This document shows, in pieces, positions 6,088 to 13,100 of a stretch of 13,656 nucleotides of DNA. The notes under the pieces are model-generated. The model was not told where the DNA came from, made no database searches, and was given only the letters and a program-made list of their open reading frames with translations. Source of the DNA: an uncultured Oscillibacter sp. (GTDB taxonomy: Bacteria; Bacillota; Clostridia; Oscillospirales; Oscillospiraceae); assembly GCA_947245315.1 (NCBI GenBank), contig CAMXNV010000033.1:1-13656 (forward strand), given 5' to 3'. Within the stretch, counting starts at the first letter, position 1, and the number at the start of each line of letters is the position of its first letter. Made by a program: the position numbers and the translations under genes.

Positions 6088-6123
6088 AAACGGGCTTTCA
6101 CCGAAGCTGGTGAAAGCCCGTTT
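6088..6123. terminator. Bidirectional terminator between glsB-like and VOC genes
   Basis: AAACGGGCTTTCACC (6088-6102) pairs perfectly with GGTGAAAGCCCGTTT (6109-6123), a 15-bp stem with a 6-base loop. It is followed by further T residues on the plus strand and flanked by A residues that read as U on the minus strand. It serves the two convergent genes on either side. Confidence 0.93.
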
Positions 6124-6126
6124 TTC

Positions 6127-6525
6127 TTACAGCATTTGCAGCAGCTCAATCTGTTCTCCGGAGGGGCCGGTGAAGAACCAGTTCTGCACGCCGCCGAAGA
6201 GGCCCGGCAGCACCTTCTTCTCCGGCGTCAGGAAGGTCTCCACTCCCGCCGCCCGGACCGCCGCCGCGGCAGCGTCCAGATCGTCCACCAGAATGGCGAA
6301 GTGGGGAACATTCCCCTCCCCCATAGGCATGTCCCCAGGGCTCTGAATCAGCTCCAGGGTAATCCCTCCGAAGGCCACCAGGGCCAGCTTCTTCTCCCCC
6401 TCCGGCGTAGGCACCGCACCCCGGCCTTTCACCGCGCCGCCCAATCTCTCATAGAAGGCAATGCTCTCTTCGATATCCCGCGTGTAAACGGCCACATGGC
6501 CCAAGCCCAAAGCATGTTCGTTCAT
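6127..6525 (-). CDS. VOC family (glyoxalase/bleomycin-resistance fold) protein
   Basis: This 132-residue protein is a single-chain two-module member of the vicinal oxygen chelate superfamily. The four positions that bind a divalent metal are present: His10 (GLGHVAVY), Glu58 (ITLELIQ), His75 (VPHFAILV) and Glu127 (SGEQIELLQ). DIEESIAFYERLGG and DDLDAAAAAVRAAGVE are the two module helices. This fits a lactoylglutathione lyase-like protein, but many relatives have other substrates. ATG 6525 is chosen because GHVAVY must sit near the N-terminus. The frame stays open for 49 more codons upstream, but those residues (ending SGEGPSGPSLAMGEWE) match no part of the fold. The ribosome site is weak (GGGGGAA). 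It converges on the glsB-like gene, with which it shares a terminator. Confidence 0.88.
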   Translation of the reverse strand: MNEHALGLGHVAVYTRDIEESIAFYERLGGAVKGRGAVPTPEGEKKLALVAFGGITLELIQSPGDMPMGEGNVPHFAILVDDLDAAAAAVRAAGVETFLTPEKKVLPGLFGGVQNWFFTGPSGEQIELLQML

Positions 6526-6547
6526 TTCCCATTCCCCCATAGCCAAG

Positions 6548-6567
6548 GAGGGACCCGAAGGCCCCTC
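6548..6567 (-). other. Stable UUCG hairpin in the leader of the VOC gene
   Basis: On the minus strand GAGGGGCC-TTCG-GGTCCCTC forms an 8-bp stem with one G-U pair and a C(UUCG)G loop. It ends 22 bases before ATG 6525. There is no U-tract, so it is a leader structure rather than a terminator. The rest of 6526-6713 holds no gene I can support; only a lone TAAAAT without a matching -35 was seen on the minus strand. Confidence 0.5.
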
Positions 6568-6713
6568 CCCGCTCATTTTAAAATTCTGTGTAAGCGCATT
6601 AGCCCAGCTAAACTGCCAACCAGCCTTCCGCCCCTCCAAAAGAGAAGCCCCAAAAGCCTCCGCAATCACCAAGCCAAGTCGCCGTCGCTCCAGCCCGGAT
6701 TATCTCCAGACCA

Positions 6714-6822
6714 CCAGAGCGAGCTAAAGCTCTTTTGCCTACTTTTCCCCTTCGGGGACGTACTCCACTAAGATTTTGCTACGCAAAATCAAGTGTCGTT
6801 ACAGTCTCTCGAGAAAAGTAGG
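6714..6822 (-). repeat. Right copy of 109-bp inverted repeat
   Basis: This is the reverse complement of 3200-3308 with a single difference. Its outer end abuts the TAA stop of the thiolase gene (6823-6825) with no spare base. In this copy the nested terminal palindrome is perfect: CCTACTTTTC (6738-6747) against GAAAAGTAGG (6813-6822), defining an 85-bp inner unit. No target-site duplication is visible at either copy. Weaker similarity to the left copy continues inward to about 6680. Confidence 0.95.
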
Positions 6823-8079
6823 TTAGCATTTTTCGAAGATGGTGGCTACGCCCATGCCGCCGCCGATGCAGAGGGTGGCCAGGCCCTTCTTGGCCTCGGG
6901 GCGCTTCTGCATCTCGTGGAGCAGGGTGACGATGATCCGCGCGCCGGACGCGCCCACGGGGTGGCCCAGAGCGATGGCGCCGCCGTTGACATTCAGCTTG
7001 GCGGGGTCGAAGCCCAGCTCCCGGCCCACCGCGATGGACTGAGCCGCAAAGGCCTCGTTGGCCTCGATCAGATCAATGTCGTCAATGGTGACTCCAGCCT
7101 TGGCCATGGCCTGACGGGAGGCGGGCACGGGGCCCACGCCCATGATCTTGGGATCCACGCCGCCCTGGCCCCAGCCGATGAGCTTCGCCATGGGCTTCAG
7201 GCCGTACTTCTCAACCGCCTCGCCGGAGGCCAAGATGATGGCCGCCGCTCCGTCGTTGATTCCGGAGGCATTGGCCGCTGTGACCCGCTGCTGGCCCTTG
7301 TCCTCGGTCTCCTTCTTTCCGGTGACCTCAAAGGTGTGGACCACCTCGGGGTTGGGGGACTCGGGGCCTACGGGGAACGCGCCGCGCAGCTTCGCGATGC
7401 CCTCGGCGGTGACGCCGGCCTTGGGGAACTCGTCCACCTTGAAGTCCACGACCTGCTTCTTCACCTTCACGGGGACGGGGACGATCTCGGCCTCAAACTT
7501 GCCGGCGGCCTGGGCGGCCTCGGTCTTCTGCTGGGAGGCGGCGGCGAACTCGTCCTGCTCCTGGCGGCTGATGCCCCAGATGTCATTGATATTTTCCGCC
7601 GTGGTTCCCATGTGATAGTTATTATAGGCGTCCCAGAGTCCGTCCTTAATCATGGTGTCCACCAGCTTCTTGTCGCCCATGCGGGCGCCCCAGCGGGCGT
7701 CCATGGAGGCGAAGGGAGCGGCGCTCATGTTCTCGGTGCCGCCGCAGACCACCACGTCGGCGTCCCCGGCCAGGATGGAGCGGGCGCCCTCGATGAGAGA
7801 CTTCATGCCGGAGCCGCAGACCATGCCCACGGTGTAAGCGGGAACGGAGTAGGGGATGCCGGCCTTGATGGAGACCTGGCGGGCCACGTTCTGGCCCTGG
7901 GCAGCAGTGAGGATGCAGCCGAACATGACCTCATCCACGTTCTCTGGCGCCACGCCGGCGCGGTTCAGGGCCTCTTTGACCACAATCGCGCCCAGCTCCG
8001 CGGCGGGGGTGTTTTTCAGACTGCCGCCAAAGGAGCCGATGGCGGTACGGCAGCAGTTCACGACATAAAGATCTTTCAT
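6823..8079 (-). CDS. Acetyl-CoA acetyltransferase (thiolase)
   Basis: This 418-residue thiolase condenses two acetyl-CoA to acetoacetyl-CoA, the entry step of clostridial butyrate formation, or runs in reverse. Catalytic residues are all present: Cys88 in VCGSGMKS (acyl carrier), NEAFAAQ at 341-347, His373 in GGAIALGHPVGASG and Cys404 in CIGGGMG. NASGINDGAAA (270-280) is the family signature. The protein is about 25 residues longer than the usual 392. The extra length lies at about 236-265 (VGPESPNPEVVHTFEVTGKK and onward), just before VTAANASG. The start has GGAGGA upstream and RTAIGSFGG at the right distance. No crt, hbd or bcd gene is adjacent. A strong promoter and a Rex-like operator lie upstream, fitting control by the NADH/NAD ratio. 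The stop codon touches the right inverted repeat. Confidence 0.95.
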   Translation of the reverse strand: MKDLYVVNCCRTAIGSFGGSLKNTPAAELGAIVVKEALNRAGVAPENVDEVMFGCILTAAQGQNVARQVSIKAGIPYSVPAYTVGMVCGSGMKSLIEGARSILAGDADVVVCGGTENMSAAPFASMDARWGARMGDKKLVDTMIKDGLWDAYNNYHMGTTAENINDIWGISRQEQDEFAAASQQKTEAAQAAGKFEAEIVPVPVKVKKQVVDFKVDEFPKAGVTAEGIAKLRGAFPVGPESPNPEVVHTFEVTGKKETEDKGQQRVTAANASGINDGAAAIILASGEAVEKYGLKPMAKLIGWGQGGVDPKIMGVGPVPASRQAMAKAGVTIDDIDLIEANEAFAAQSIAVGRELGFDPAKLNVNGGAIALGHPVGASGARIIVTLLHEMQKRPEAKKGLATLCIGGGMGVATIFEKC

Positions 8080-8105
8080 GATGTTCCTCCGTTTTGTAAT
8101 ATTTT

Positions 8106-8124
8106 GGCGGCTCGGCGGGCCGCC
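8106..8124 (-). other. GC-rich hairpin in the thiolase leader
   Basis: On the minus strand GGCGGC (8119-8124) and GCCGCC (8106-8111) can pair over a 7-base loop. An alternative CGGCGG/CCGCCG pairing overlaps it. It lies about 25 bases ahead of the thiolase start, in a leader of roughly 114 bases. It has no U-tract. It may affect stability or translation. Confidence 0.35.
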
Positions 8125-8199
8125 GGAGTCTCAACGGGCAAGGCGGGGAGCAGATTGCCAATTTTTTGACAAGCCGCGGACCGCCTTTTTCTGTGTATC

Positions 8200-8228
8200 A
8201 TTATAGAGAGTTTTCCCCCTCCCGTCAA
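8200..8228 (-). promoter_or_regulatory. Strong sigma-A promoter of the thiolase gene
   Basis: On the minus strand TTGACG (8223-8228) and a perfect TATAAT (8200-8205) are separated by exactly 17 bases. Transcription would begin near 8193, giving a leader of about 114 bases. This is the best promoter match in the window and fits a highly expressed central-metabolism gene. Confidence 0.88.
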
Positions 8229-8253
8229 TGGCCTTTCGTCAGGTTTTACAATT

Positions 8254-8271
8254 TCGTTAAATCTTTGACAA
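8254..8271. promoter_or_regulatory. Rex-like operator upstream of the thiolase
   Basis: TCGTTAA-ATCT-TTGACAA matches the clostridial Rex consensus TTGTTAA-N4-TTAACAA at 12 of 14 defined positions. Rex is the NADH-sensing repressor known to act on thiolase and other fermentation genes in clostridia. The site begins 26 bases upstream of the -35, centred near -70. That is further up than a simple blocking repressor site, so a second input is possible. Confidence 0.55.
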
Positions 8272-8284
8272 AATCGGGGCCGTT

Positions 8285-8301
8285 TTCGTCAAGGTGACGA
8301 A
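8285..8301. promoter_or_regulatory. Perfect operator-like inverted repeat
   Basis: TTCGTCA-AGG-TGACGAA is a perfect 7-bp inverted repeat with a 3-base centre. Related half-sites TTTCGTCA (8234-8241) and TTTCGTTA (8252-8259) lie between it and the thiolase promoter, the second being part of the Rex-like site. This pattern suggests binding of a dimeric regulator whose identity is unknown. Confidence 0.45.
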
Positions 8302-8327
8302 TCGTCGGAAGAAATTCCGCTCTGCTC

Positions 8328-8406
8328 CGTCGCCGCCTCCGGCGACGACTCCGCCCGCTCCATTCCTTCCTCCTCCCTTCAAGAGGGGACTGACGTCCCC
8401 CCTTGA
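8328..8406. other. Hairpin cluster in the gene-free stretch upstream of the thiolase
   Basis: Two strong inverted repeats lie here: CGTCGCCG-CCTC-CGGCGACG (8328-8347, perfect 8 bp) and TCAAGAGGGGAC against GTCCCCCCTTGA (8379-8406, 12 bp with one mismatch). A third, TCCCCC-TGC-GGGGGA, follows at about 8415-8430. None has a clear U-tract. Together with the operators and the tandem repeat they fill the roughly 470-base gap 8080-8551, in which I see no gene. Confidence 0.5.
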
Positions 8407-8430
8407 GCATTCCCCCTCCCCCTGCGGGGG

Positions 8431-8486
8431 GACGAGAGACGAAGGACGAAGGACGAAAGACGGGGGACGAAGGACGATAGATGAGA
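8431..8486 (+). repeat. Eight-copy 7-bp tandem repeat (GACGAAG)
   Basis: Eight consecutive 7-base units fill this stretch: GACGAGA, GACGAAG, GACGAAG, GACGAAA, GACGGGG, GACGAAG, GACGATA and GATGAGA. The first four or five bases are nearly constant and the last two or three vary. The array is intergenic, about 65 bases downstream of the PrsA-like gene and upstream of the thiolase control region. Confidence 0.8.
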
Positions 8487-8551
8487 AAACGGCCGCTCCG
8501 CTGCTGCTCCTTTTTCTCTTGGAAAACTTTTCCGCTTTTGCATTTCGATGG

Positions 8552-9565
8552 CTACGACTCCTCCTTCCGGGACTCCCGCAGCTCTGTCAGGGCTTCGTCG
8601 AAGGCGGCGGCGTCCAGGACGTCGTAGGCCGGGGTGGTTTTTACAAGGGCGCCCTCCACCGCCTCTTGCAGAAGGCGGTCGAAGATTTCTCCGGTCTCCG
8701 CCTTGCCCTCCGGGGCCAGGCGGCGGAGGATGGAGAAGCCCTCCTCCGACTCCAATATGCCTGTGTACTGGCCCTCCTCCAGGGACCGGGCCGCCTCTTC
8801 CAGGGACTGGGGCAGGGTCCCGTCCCCCGGCAGCAGGGTGCGGGGACCCGCGCCGTCGTCTCCCTCCGCCGCCAGGAGGGAAAAAGCCGCCGCCGGGTCC
8901 TCCGCCCCGTTCAGGCGGGAGAATGCCTCTGCCGCCCGCTCCCGGGCCGCCTCCCGGTCCTCCCCTGCCTGGATGAAAATCCGGTCCACCGTCAGGCTGT
9001 CCGCCGTCCCCATGAGGGCTGAGAGCTCGCTGCCTTCCGTGAGGCAGAGGTCGTAGAGCTTGGCGTAGAGCATTCCCACCTCCGACAGCTCCTCCGCCCG
9101 GAGGCGGTCCAGGCCCAGGGCCGCCAGTTCCCGAAGATAGGCCTCCTCCCCGCCGTGGGCGGCGGACTGCTCCGCCCAGGTCTCCGCCAGGGCCTCCCGC
9201 TCCCGCTGGCTCAGGGCGCAGCCGTAGCGCTCCGCCCAGTTCTCCACCGTAGCGTAGAGGGCCGTGTTGGCCAGGGCCTGGTCCTTGGCGTACTCCGCCA
9301 GGGTGCCCCCGGGGACGGGGCTCTCCCAGTCCAGGGTCAGGCCGGAGTCCTTATACTTCTCCCGGACCTGGTCGCAGGTGAGGGCCAGCCAGTACAGGTA
9401 ACGCCAGGCCGGGACCTCCCGCCCGTCCACCGTCAGCAGCACCAGGTCCTCCCTCAGCGCCGCCGCCCGGCCCAGCAGGGCCCCCTCCTCCTCTTCCCGC
9501 CGAAGGGCGCAGCCGCTGAGCCCCAGGCACAGGGCCAGCGCCAGGGCCGTGATCCGTTTCCCCAT
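8552..9565 (-). CDS. PrsA/SurA-like peptidyl-prolyl isomerase lipoprotein
   Basis: This 337-residue lipoprotein probably acts as a foldase on the outer face of the membrane. The signal MGKRITALALALCLGLSGC ends in a lipobox with Cys19 as lipid site. A helical SurA-N/chaperone-like region follows. The C-terminal part (about residues 185-295) looks like a parvulin domain: VDRIFIQAGEDREAARERAA, a DPAAAFSLLAAEGDD stretch, LPQSLEEAARSLEEGQYTGI and a SEEGFSILRRL end strand, in the order seen in PrsA. Match to the catalytic core is modest, so isomerase activity is not certain. ATG 9565 is chosen over ATG 9583 because GGGAGGAG sits seven bases upstream of it. It lies downstream of mfd on the same strand, a neighbour pairing common in clostridia, but here two small genes intervene. 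Confidence 0.82.
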   Translation of the reverse strand: MGKRITALALALCLGLSGCALRREEEEGALLGRAAALREDLVLLTVDGREVPAWRYLYWLALTCDQVREKYKDSGLTLDWESPVPGGTLAEYAKDQALANTALYATVENWAERYGCALSQREREALAETWAEQSAAHGGEEAYLRELAALGLDRLRAEELSEVGMLYAKLYDLCLTEGSELSALMGTADSLTVDRIFIQAGEDREAARERAAEAFSRLNGAEDPAAAFSLLAAEGDDGAGPRTLLPGDGTLPQSLEEAARSLEEGQYTGILESEEGFSILRRLAPEGKAETGEIFDRLLQEAVEGALVKTTPAYDVLDAAAFDEALTELRESRKEES

Positions 9566-9598
9566 TGCTCCCACTCCTCCCATAAGGTTGTCCGCAAC

Positions 9599-9604
9599 AT
9601 TATA
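9599..9604 (-). promoter_or_regulatory. Possible -10 element of the PrsA-like gene
   Basis: A perfect TATAAT on the minus strand lies about 34 bases before ATG 9565, in the 71-base gap after the small helical gene. The -35 region (TCATAT at 17-base spacing) is poor. It may be a weak internal promoter. Confidence 0.35.
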
Positions 9605-9636
9605 TGGGAGGAAACCGGCGGATATGACGGGCGAAG

Positions 9637-9807
9637 TTATTTCGGAGGTTCTTCTAAAATCTCCTTCCGCTTCGGTAGCACTCGCAAAACAGGGCCTTCA
9701 TCCTGGAGATACAGCTCTTCGCAGTCTCTCTGAGCTTCAATCAAAATTTGAATCGCCTTTTCTGTCTCCCGGACCATCTTCAAGTATAATTCTTTATAAT
9801 CTGCCAT
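9637..9807 (-). CDS. Small helical protein of unknown function
   Basis: This 56-residue protein is almost entirely predicted helix: MADYKELYLKMVRETEKAIQ followed by ILIEAQRDCEELYLQDEG, with a short Pro/Lys-rich tail. The DYKELY start and the AQRDCEELY end resemble from memory a widespread family of small Firmicute proteins of about 50-60 residues, often near prophage or regulator genes, with no known function. ATG 9807 fits best because AGAGGT lies about seven bases upstream; ATG 9813 is too close to that site. It has its own promoter with a palindromic operator candidate in the spacer, and diverges from an XRE regulator gene. That arrangement suggests it is controlled by, or works with, that regulator. 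The PrsA-like gene follows on the same strand. Confidence 0.72.
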   Translation of the reverse strand: MADYKELYLKMVRETEKAIQILIEAQRDCEELYLQDEGPVLRVLPKRKEILEEPPK

Positions 9808-9826
9808 GTTCATCACCTCTGCCTCT

Positions 9827-9855
9827 ATTTTAGGACATATTGTCCAAAAAAGCAA
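9827..9855 (-). promoter_or_regulatory. Promoter of the small helical gene
   Basis: On the minus strand TTGCTT (9850-9855) and TAAAAT (9827-9832) are spaced by 17 bases, the same hexamers as in the rpsT promoter. A TTGACA lies a few bases further upstream (9861-9866). The spacer contains the 13-bp palindrome listed next, so a bound protein would block this promoter. Confidence 0.6.
9833..9845. promoter_or_regulatory. Candidate XRE operator palindrome
   Basis: GGACA-TAT-TGTCC is a perfect 5-bp inverted repeat with a 3-base centre. It sits in the promoter spacer of the small helical gene and about 55 bases upstream of the divergent XRE gene. Palindromes of the GGACA/TGTCC type are common targets of XRE-family repressors. 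Binding by the neighbouring regulator is inference. Confidence 0.55.
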
Positions 9856-9899
9856 TAGCCTGTCAAGTCCCGTTTATACTTGGTTCCGGGTGATGCTGT

Positions 9900-10124
9900 A
9901 TGAACCTGCGGATACGGGACCTCCGGGAGGACGCGGACCTGACCCAGAAGGAGGTGGCCGGGGCCCTCTGCTGCGACCAGAGCCTCTATTCCAAGTACGA
10001 GCGGGGCGAGCGCCCCCTTCCCCTGGAGCTGGCGGACCGGCTGGCCGACTACTACCACACCAGCGTAGACTATCTCCTGGGCCGCACGGAGGTCCGGGCC
10101 CCCTATCCAAAAAAGAAGCCCTGA
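9900..10124 (+). CDS. XRE family helix-turn-helix regulator
   Basis: This 74-residue protein is little more than a Cro/C1-type DNA-binding domain. It starts MNLRIRDLREDADLTQKEVA, continues with the recognition helix around CCDQSLYSKYERGERPLPLE, and ends with LADYYHTSVDYLLGRTE, the standard order for XRE regulators. The last residues are a short basic tail. It has no sensor or oligomerisation domain, so it probably acts as a dimeric repressor of its own region. GGGTGAT upstream gives a fair ribosome site. A TATACT -10 candidate at 9875-9880 has no good -35 partner and would leave a very short leader. It diverges from the small helical gene and converges on mfd, lying on the opposite strand between mfd and the PrsA-like gene. 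Confidence 0.9.
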   Translation: MNLRIRDLREDADLTQKEVAGALCCDQSLYSKYERGERPLPLELADRLADYYHTSVDYLLGRTEVRAPYPKKKP

Positions 10125-10155
10125 CGCCGGAAGAGACGGCGCCGGGGCTTCTTTT
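10111..10155. terminator. Bidirectional terminator between XRE gene and mfd
   Basis: AAAAGAAGCCC (10111-10121) pairs with GGGCTTCTTTT (10145-10155). The intervening bases contain a further GCCG-rich pairing. U-rich ends are present on both strands. The stem overlaps the last codons of the XRE gene and the stop codon region of mfd, so it ends both convergent transcripts. Confidence 0.85.
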
Positions 10156-13100
10156 ATTCTCCCTTGACGGCGAGCTGCAAATCCTCCACCAGCTCCATGG
10201 CGCACTCCAGGGCGTCCGCCCCGGGCTTCAGCTTCAAGGTCAGGGCCGGGTCCTCCCCGGCGGCCACGGTGAGGCGCTGGCGGTACTTGTGGAGTCCGCA
10301 GACCCGCACCACCGCCTCCGGGCGGAAGACCGCCAGCTGGAAGCGCAGCACGTCCCGCTTCTGAGTGATGTCGGACACCCCCGCCTTGGCCGCCGCCGCC
10401 CGGAGCAGGGCCACGTCCAGCAGGGCCAGCACCGGCTTGGGGGCCTCGCCGTAGCGGTCCAGCAGCTCGTCCAGCAGGTCCGACGCGTCGTCGTTGGACC
10501 GGATGGCGGCGATGCGCCGGTAGAGGTCCATCCGCTGCTCCGGGGAGGAGACATAGCGCTCCGGGATGTTGGCGTTCACCGTCAGGTCGGCGGAGCACTC
10601 CGTCTCCACCGGCTTGGCCTCGCCCCGCTCCTCCAGCACCGCCTCCTCCAGCAGCTTCAAATAGAGGTCGTAGCCCACGCTCATCAGGTATCCGGACTGC
10701 TCCGGCCCCAGCAGGTTCCCCGCCCCCCGGATCTCCAGGTCCCGCATGGCGATGCGGAAGCCGGAGCCGAACTCCACGTACTCCCGGATGGCGGACAGGC
10801 GCTTGGCCGCGATCTCCTGGAGGACCTTGCCCTTCCGGAAGGTCAGGTAGGCGTAAGCCCGCCGGGCGCTGCGGCCGATGCGGCCCCGGATCTGGTGGAG
10901 CTGGGCCAGGCCCATCCGGTCCGCGTCCTCAATGATCAGCGTGTTCACATTGGAGATGTCGATTCCCGTCTCTATGATGGTGGTGCAGACCAGCACGTCC
11001 GCCTCCCCCTCCACCATGGCCCGCATGACGGAGGACAGCTCCTGTTCCCCCATCTTGCCGTGGCCGGTGACCACCCGGGCCTCCGGCCCCAGCAGCTTCT
11101 GGATGCGGGAGGCGGTGAGGTCGATGCTCTCCACCCGGTTGTGGAGGTAGTAGACCTGGCCGCCCCGGCCGAGCTCCTTCCGCATGGCGTCCTCCAGGAT
11201 GGCCCAGTCGTGCTCCAGCACATAGGTCTGGACCGGCTGGCGGTCCGCCGGGGGCTCCTCGATGGCGGACATGTCCCGCAGGCCCGACAGGGCCATGTTC
11301 AGCGTCCGGGGAATGGGGGTGGCGGAGAGGGTCAGCACGTCCACCTGGCGGCTCAGCTCCTTCAGCCGCTCCTTGTGGCTGACGCCGAAGCGCTGCTCCT
11401 CGTCGATGACCAGGAGCCCCAGGTCCTGAAAGGCCATGTCCTTTTGCAGCAGCTTGTGGGTGCCGATGAGCAGGTCCACCCGGCCCGTCCGGGCGGCCTC
11501 CAGAATCCGCTTGGCCTCCTTGGGGGGCGTGAACCGGGAGAGGACCTCGATCCGCACGGGGAAGTCCCGGAAGCGGCCCATGGCCGTGGCGTAGTGCTGC
11601 TGGGCCAGCACCGTGGTGGGCACCAGGAGGGCGGCCTGCTTGCCGTCCAGCACGCACTTCATCACCGCCCGGAGGGCCACCTCCGTCTTGCCGTAGCCCA
11701 CGTCGCCGCAGAGGAGCCGGTCCATGGGCCGGGGCTTCTCCATGTCCTTCTTGATCTCCGCCACGGCCCGGAGCTGGTCTTCGGTCTCCGGGTAGGGGAA
11801 GGACTCCTCAAACTCCCGCTGCCAAGGGGAGTCCGGGGAGAAGGCGAAGCCGGGGCGGCGCTGGCGCTCGGCGTAGAGCTTGGTCAGGCCCTTGGCCAGG
11901 TCCTTCACGGCCCTCTTGGCCCGGGTCTTCTGCTTGGTCCACTCCGTTCCCCCCAGCTTGTTCAGCTTCTGCCGGGGCTCGCCGTCCTCCCCGCCTCCGA
12001 TATACTTGCTCACCAGGTCCAGCTGGGTGGCGGGGACATATAGGCAGTCCCCCCCGGCGTAGTCGATCTTGATATAGTCCTTCTCCACCCCGTCCACGGG
12101 CATCCGCTGGATGCCGGCGAAGCGGCCCACGCCGTGGTGGGTGTGGACCACCAGGTCCCCGGGCTTCAGATCCGTGTAGGACTGGATTCTCTGCCGGTTG
12201 GACTCCCTCTTGGGCCGGGCCCGCCGCCGGGCGGGAGCCGTCAGCTGGCCCTCCGTCAGCACGGCCAGCCGCAGGGCCGGCCACTCGCACCCGGCGGACA
12301 GGGCCCCCACCGTGATCCGCAGCTCCCCCAGGGCGGGCATGGCCGTCCCCTTCAAGTCCAGGGCGGCGGGGATGCCCCGCTCCCGCAGGAGGTGGTGGAG
12401 GTTCTGGGCCCGGGCCTCCCCCCCGCAGAGGAGGAGGACGGCGCTGCCGGTCTCCCGGTACTGCTCCAAATCCGTGACGGCGGTCTCCAAACTGCCGCCG
12501 TAAGAGCTGAGCTGCCGGGCGTTGACGCTCAGCAGCCCCCGGGGGGCATAGGGATAGCGGGACGTGGGCAAAGCCCCTGCCATGAGGACGGGAAAAGCCT
12601 CCAGGGCGGCGTAAAACTCCTCGGCGGAGAGGAGGAGCTTGGCGTAGTCCCCCGCCAGAATCCCCGCCTCCAGCAAAGCCTCCAGATCCTGGCGGCTCTG
12701 GAGAAGAGTCCCCTTCACCCGCTCGTCCACCCGGCCCGCCTCGCAGAGCATCACCAGGGCGTCCGGGGGCAGGTAGTGGACCCCGGCGGCGGCCTCGGGA
12801 TACACGGCGGCCAGGTAGCGGTCCATCCCCTCGGGGACGGAACCGCTTTTCAGCCGCTCCCCGTCCTCCCGGAGCCGGGAGGGGGCGGCCCCCCGCTTCT
12901 CCAGCCGGTCCGCCAGGCGCAGCAGCTTCTCCCCCAGGCCCTCCAGGCCCCCCTCCGCCTGCCGGGGCAGCACCTCGGCGGCGGGCAGCAGCAGAGCGGC
13001 CTCCACATTCTCCGTCCGCCGCTGGGTGCCGGGGGCAAAGGCCCCCATGGAGTCGATCTCGTCGTCGAAGAACTCACAGCGGACCGGCCGCTCCATCAGC

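Noticed and set aside
6526..6672. N-terminal extension of the VOC protein by 49 residues
   Set aside because: The extra residues precede a complete VOC domain, match no part of the fold and run through a leader hairpin; ATG 6525 gives normal family length.
3200..6822. Composite transposon or integrative element bounded by the inverted repeats
   Set aside because: No transposase, integrase or target-site duplication is visible, and composition and codon use inside match the flanks; kept only as an inverted repeat pair.
6793..8169. Plus-strand open frame of 458 codons opposite the thiolase
   Set aside because: It is a shadow frame. The thiolase on the minus strand has all catalytic motifs, a promoter and a ribosome site.
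8431..8486. CRISPR array or iteron origin in the tandem repeat
   Set aside because: Units are only 7 bases with no spacers, and no cas or replication gene is nearby.
9806..12043. Plus-strand open frame of 745 codons opposite mfd
   Set aside because: The composition (Leu, Gly, His, Gln, Val repeats) is typical of the reverse frame of a GC-rich gene, and mfd is certain on the other strand.
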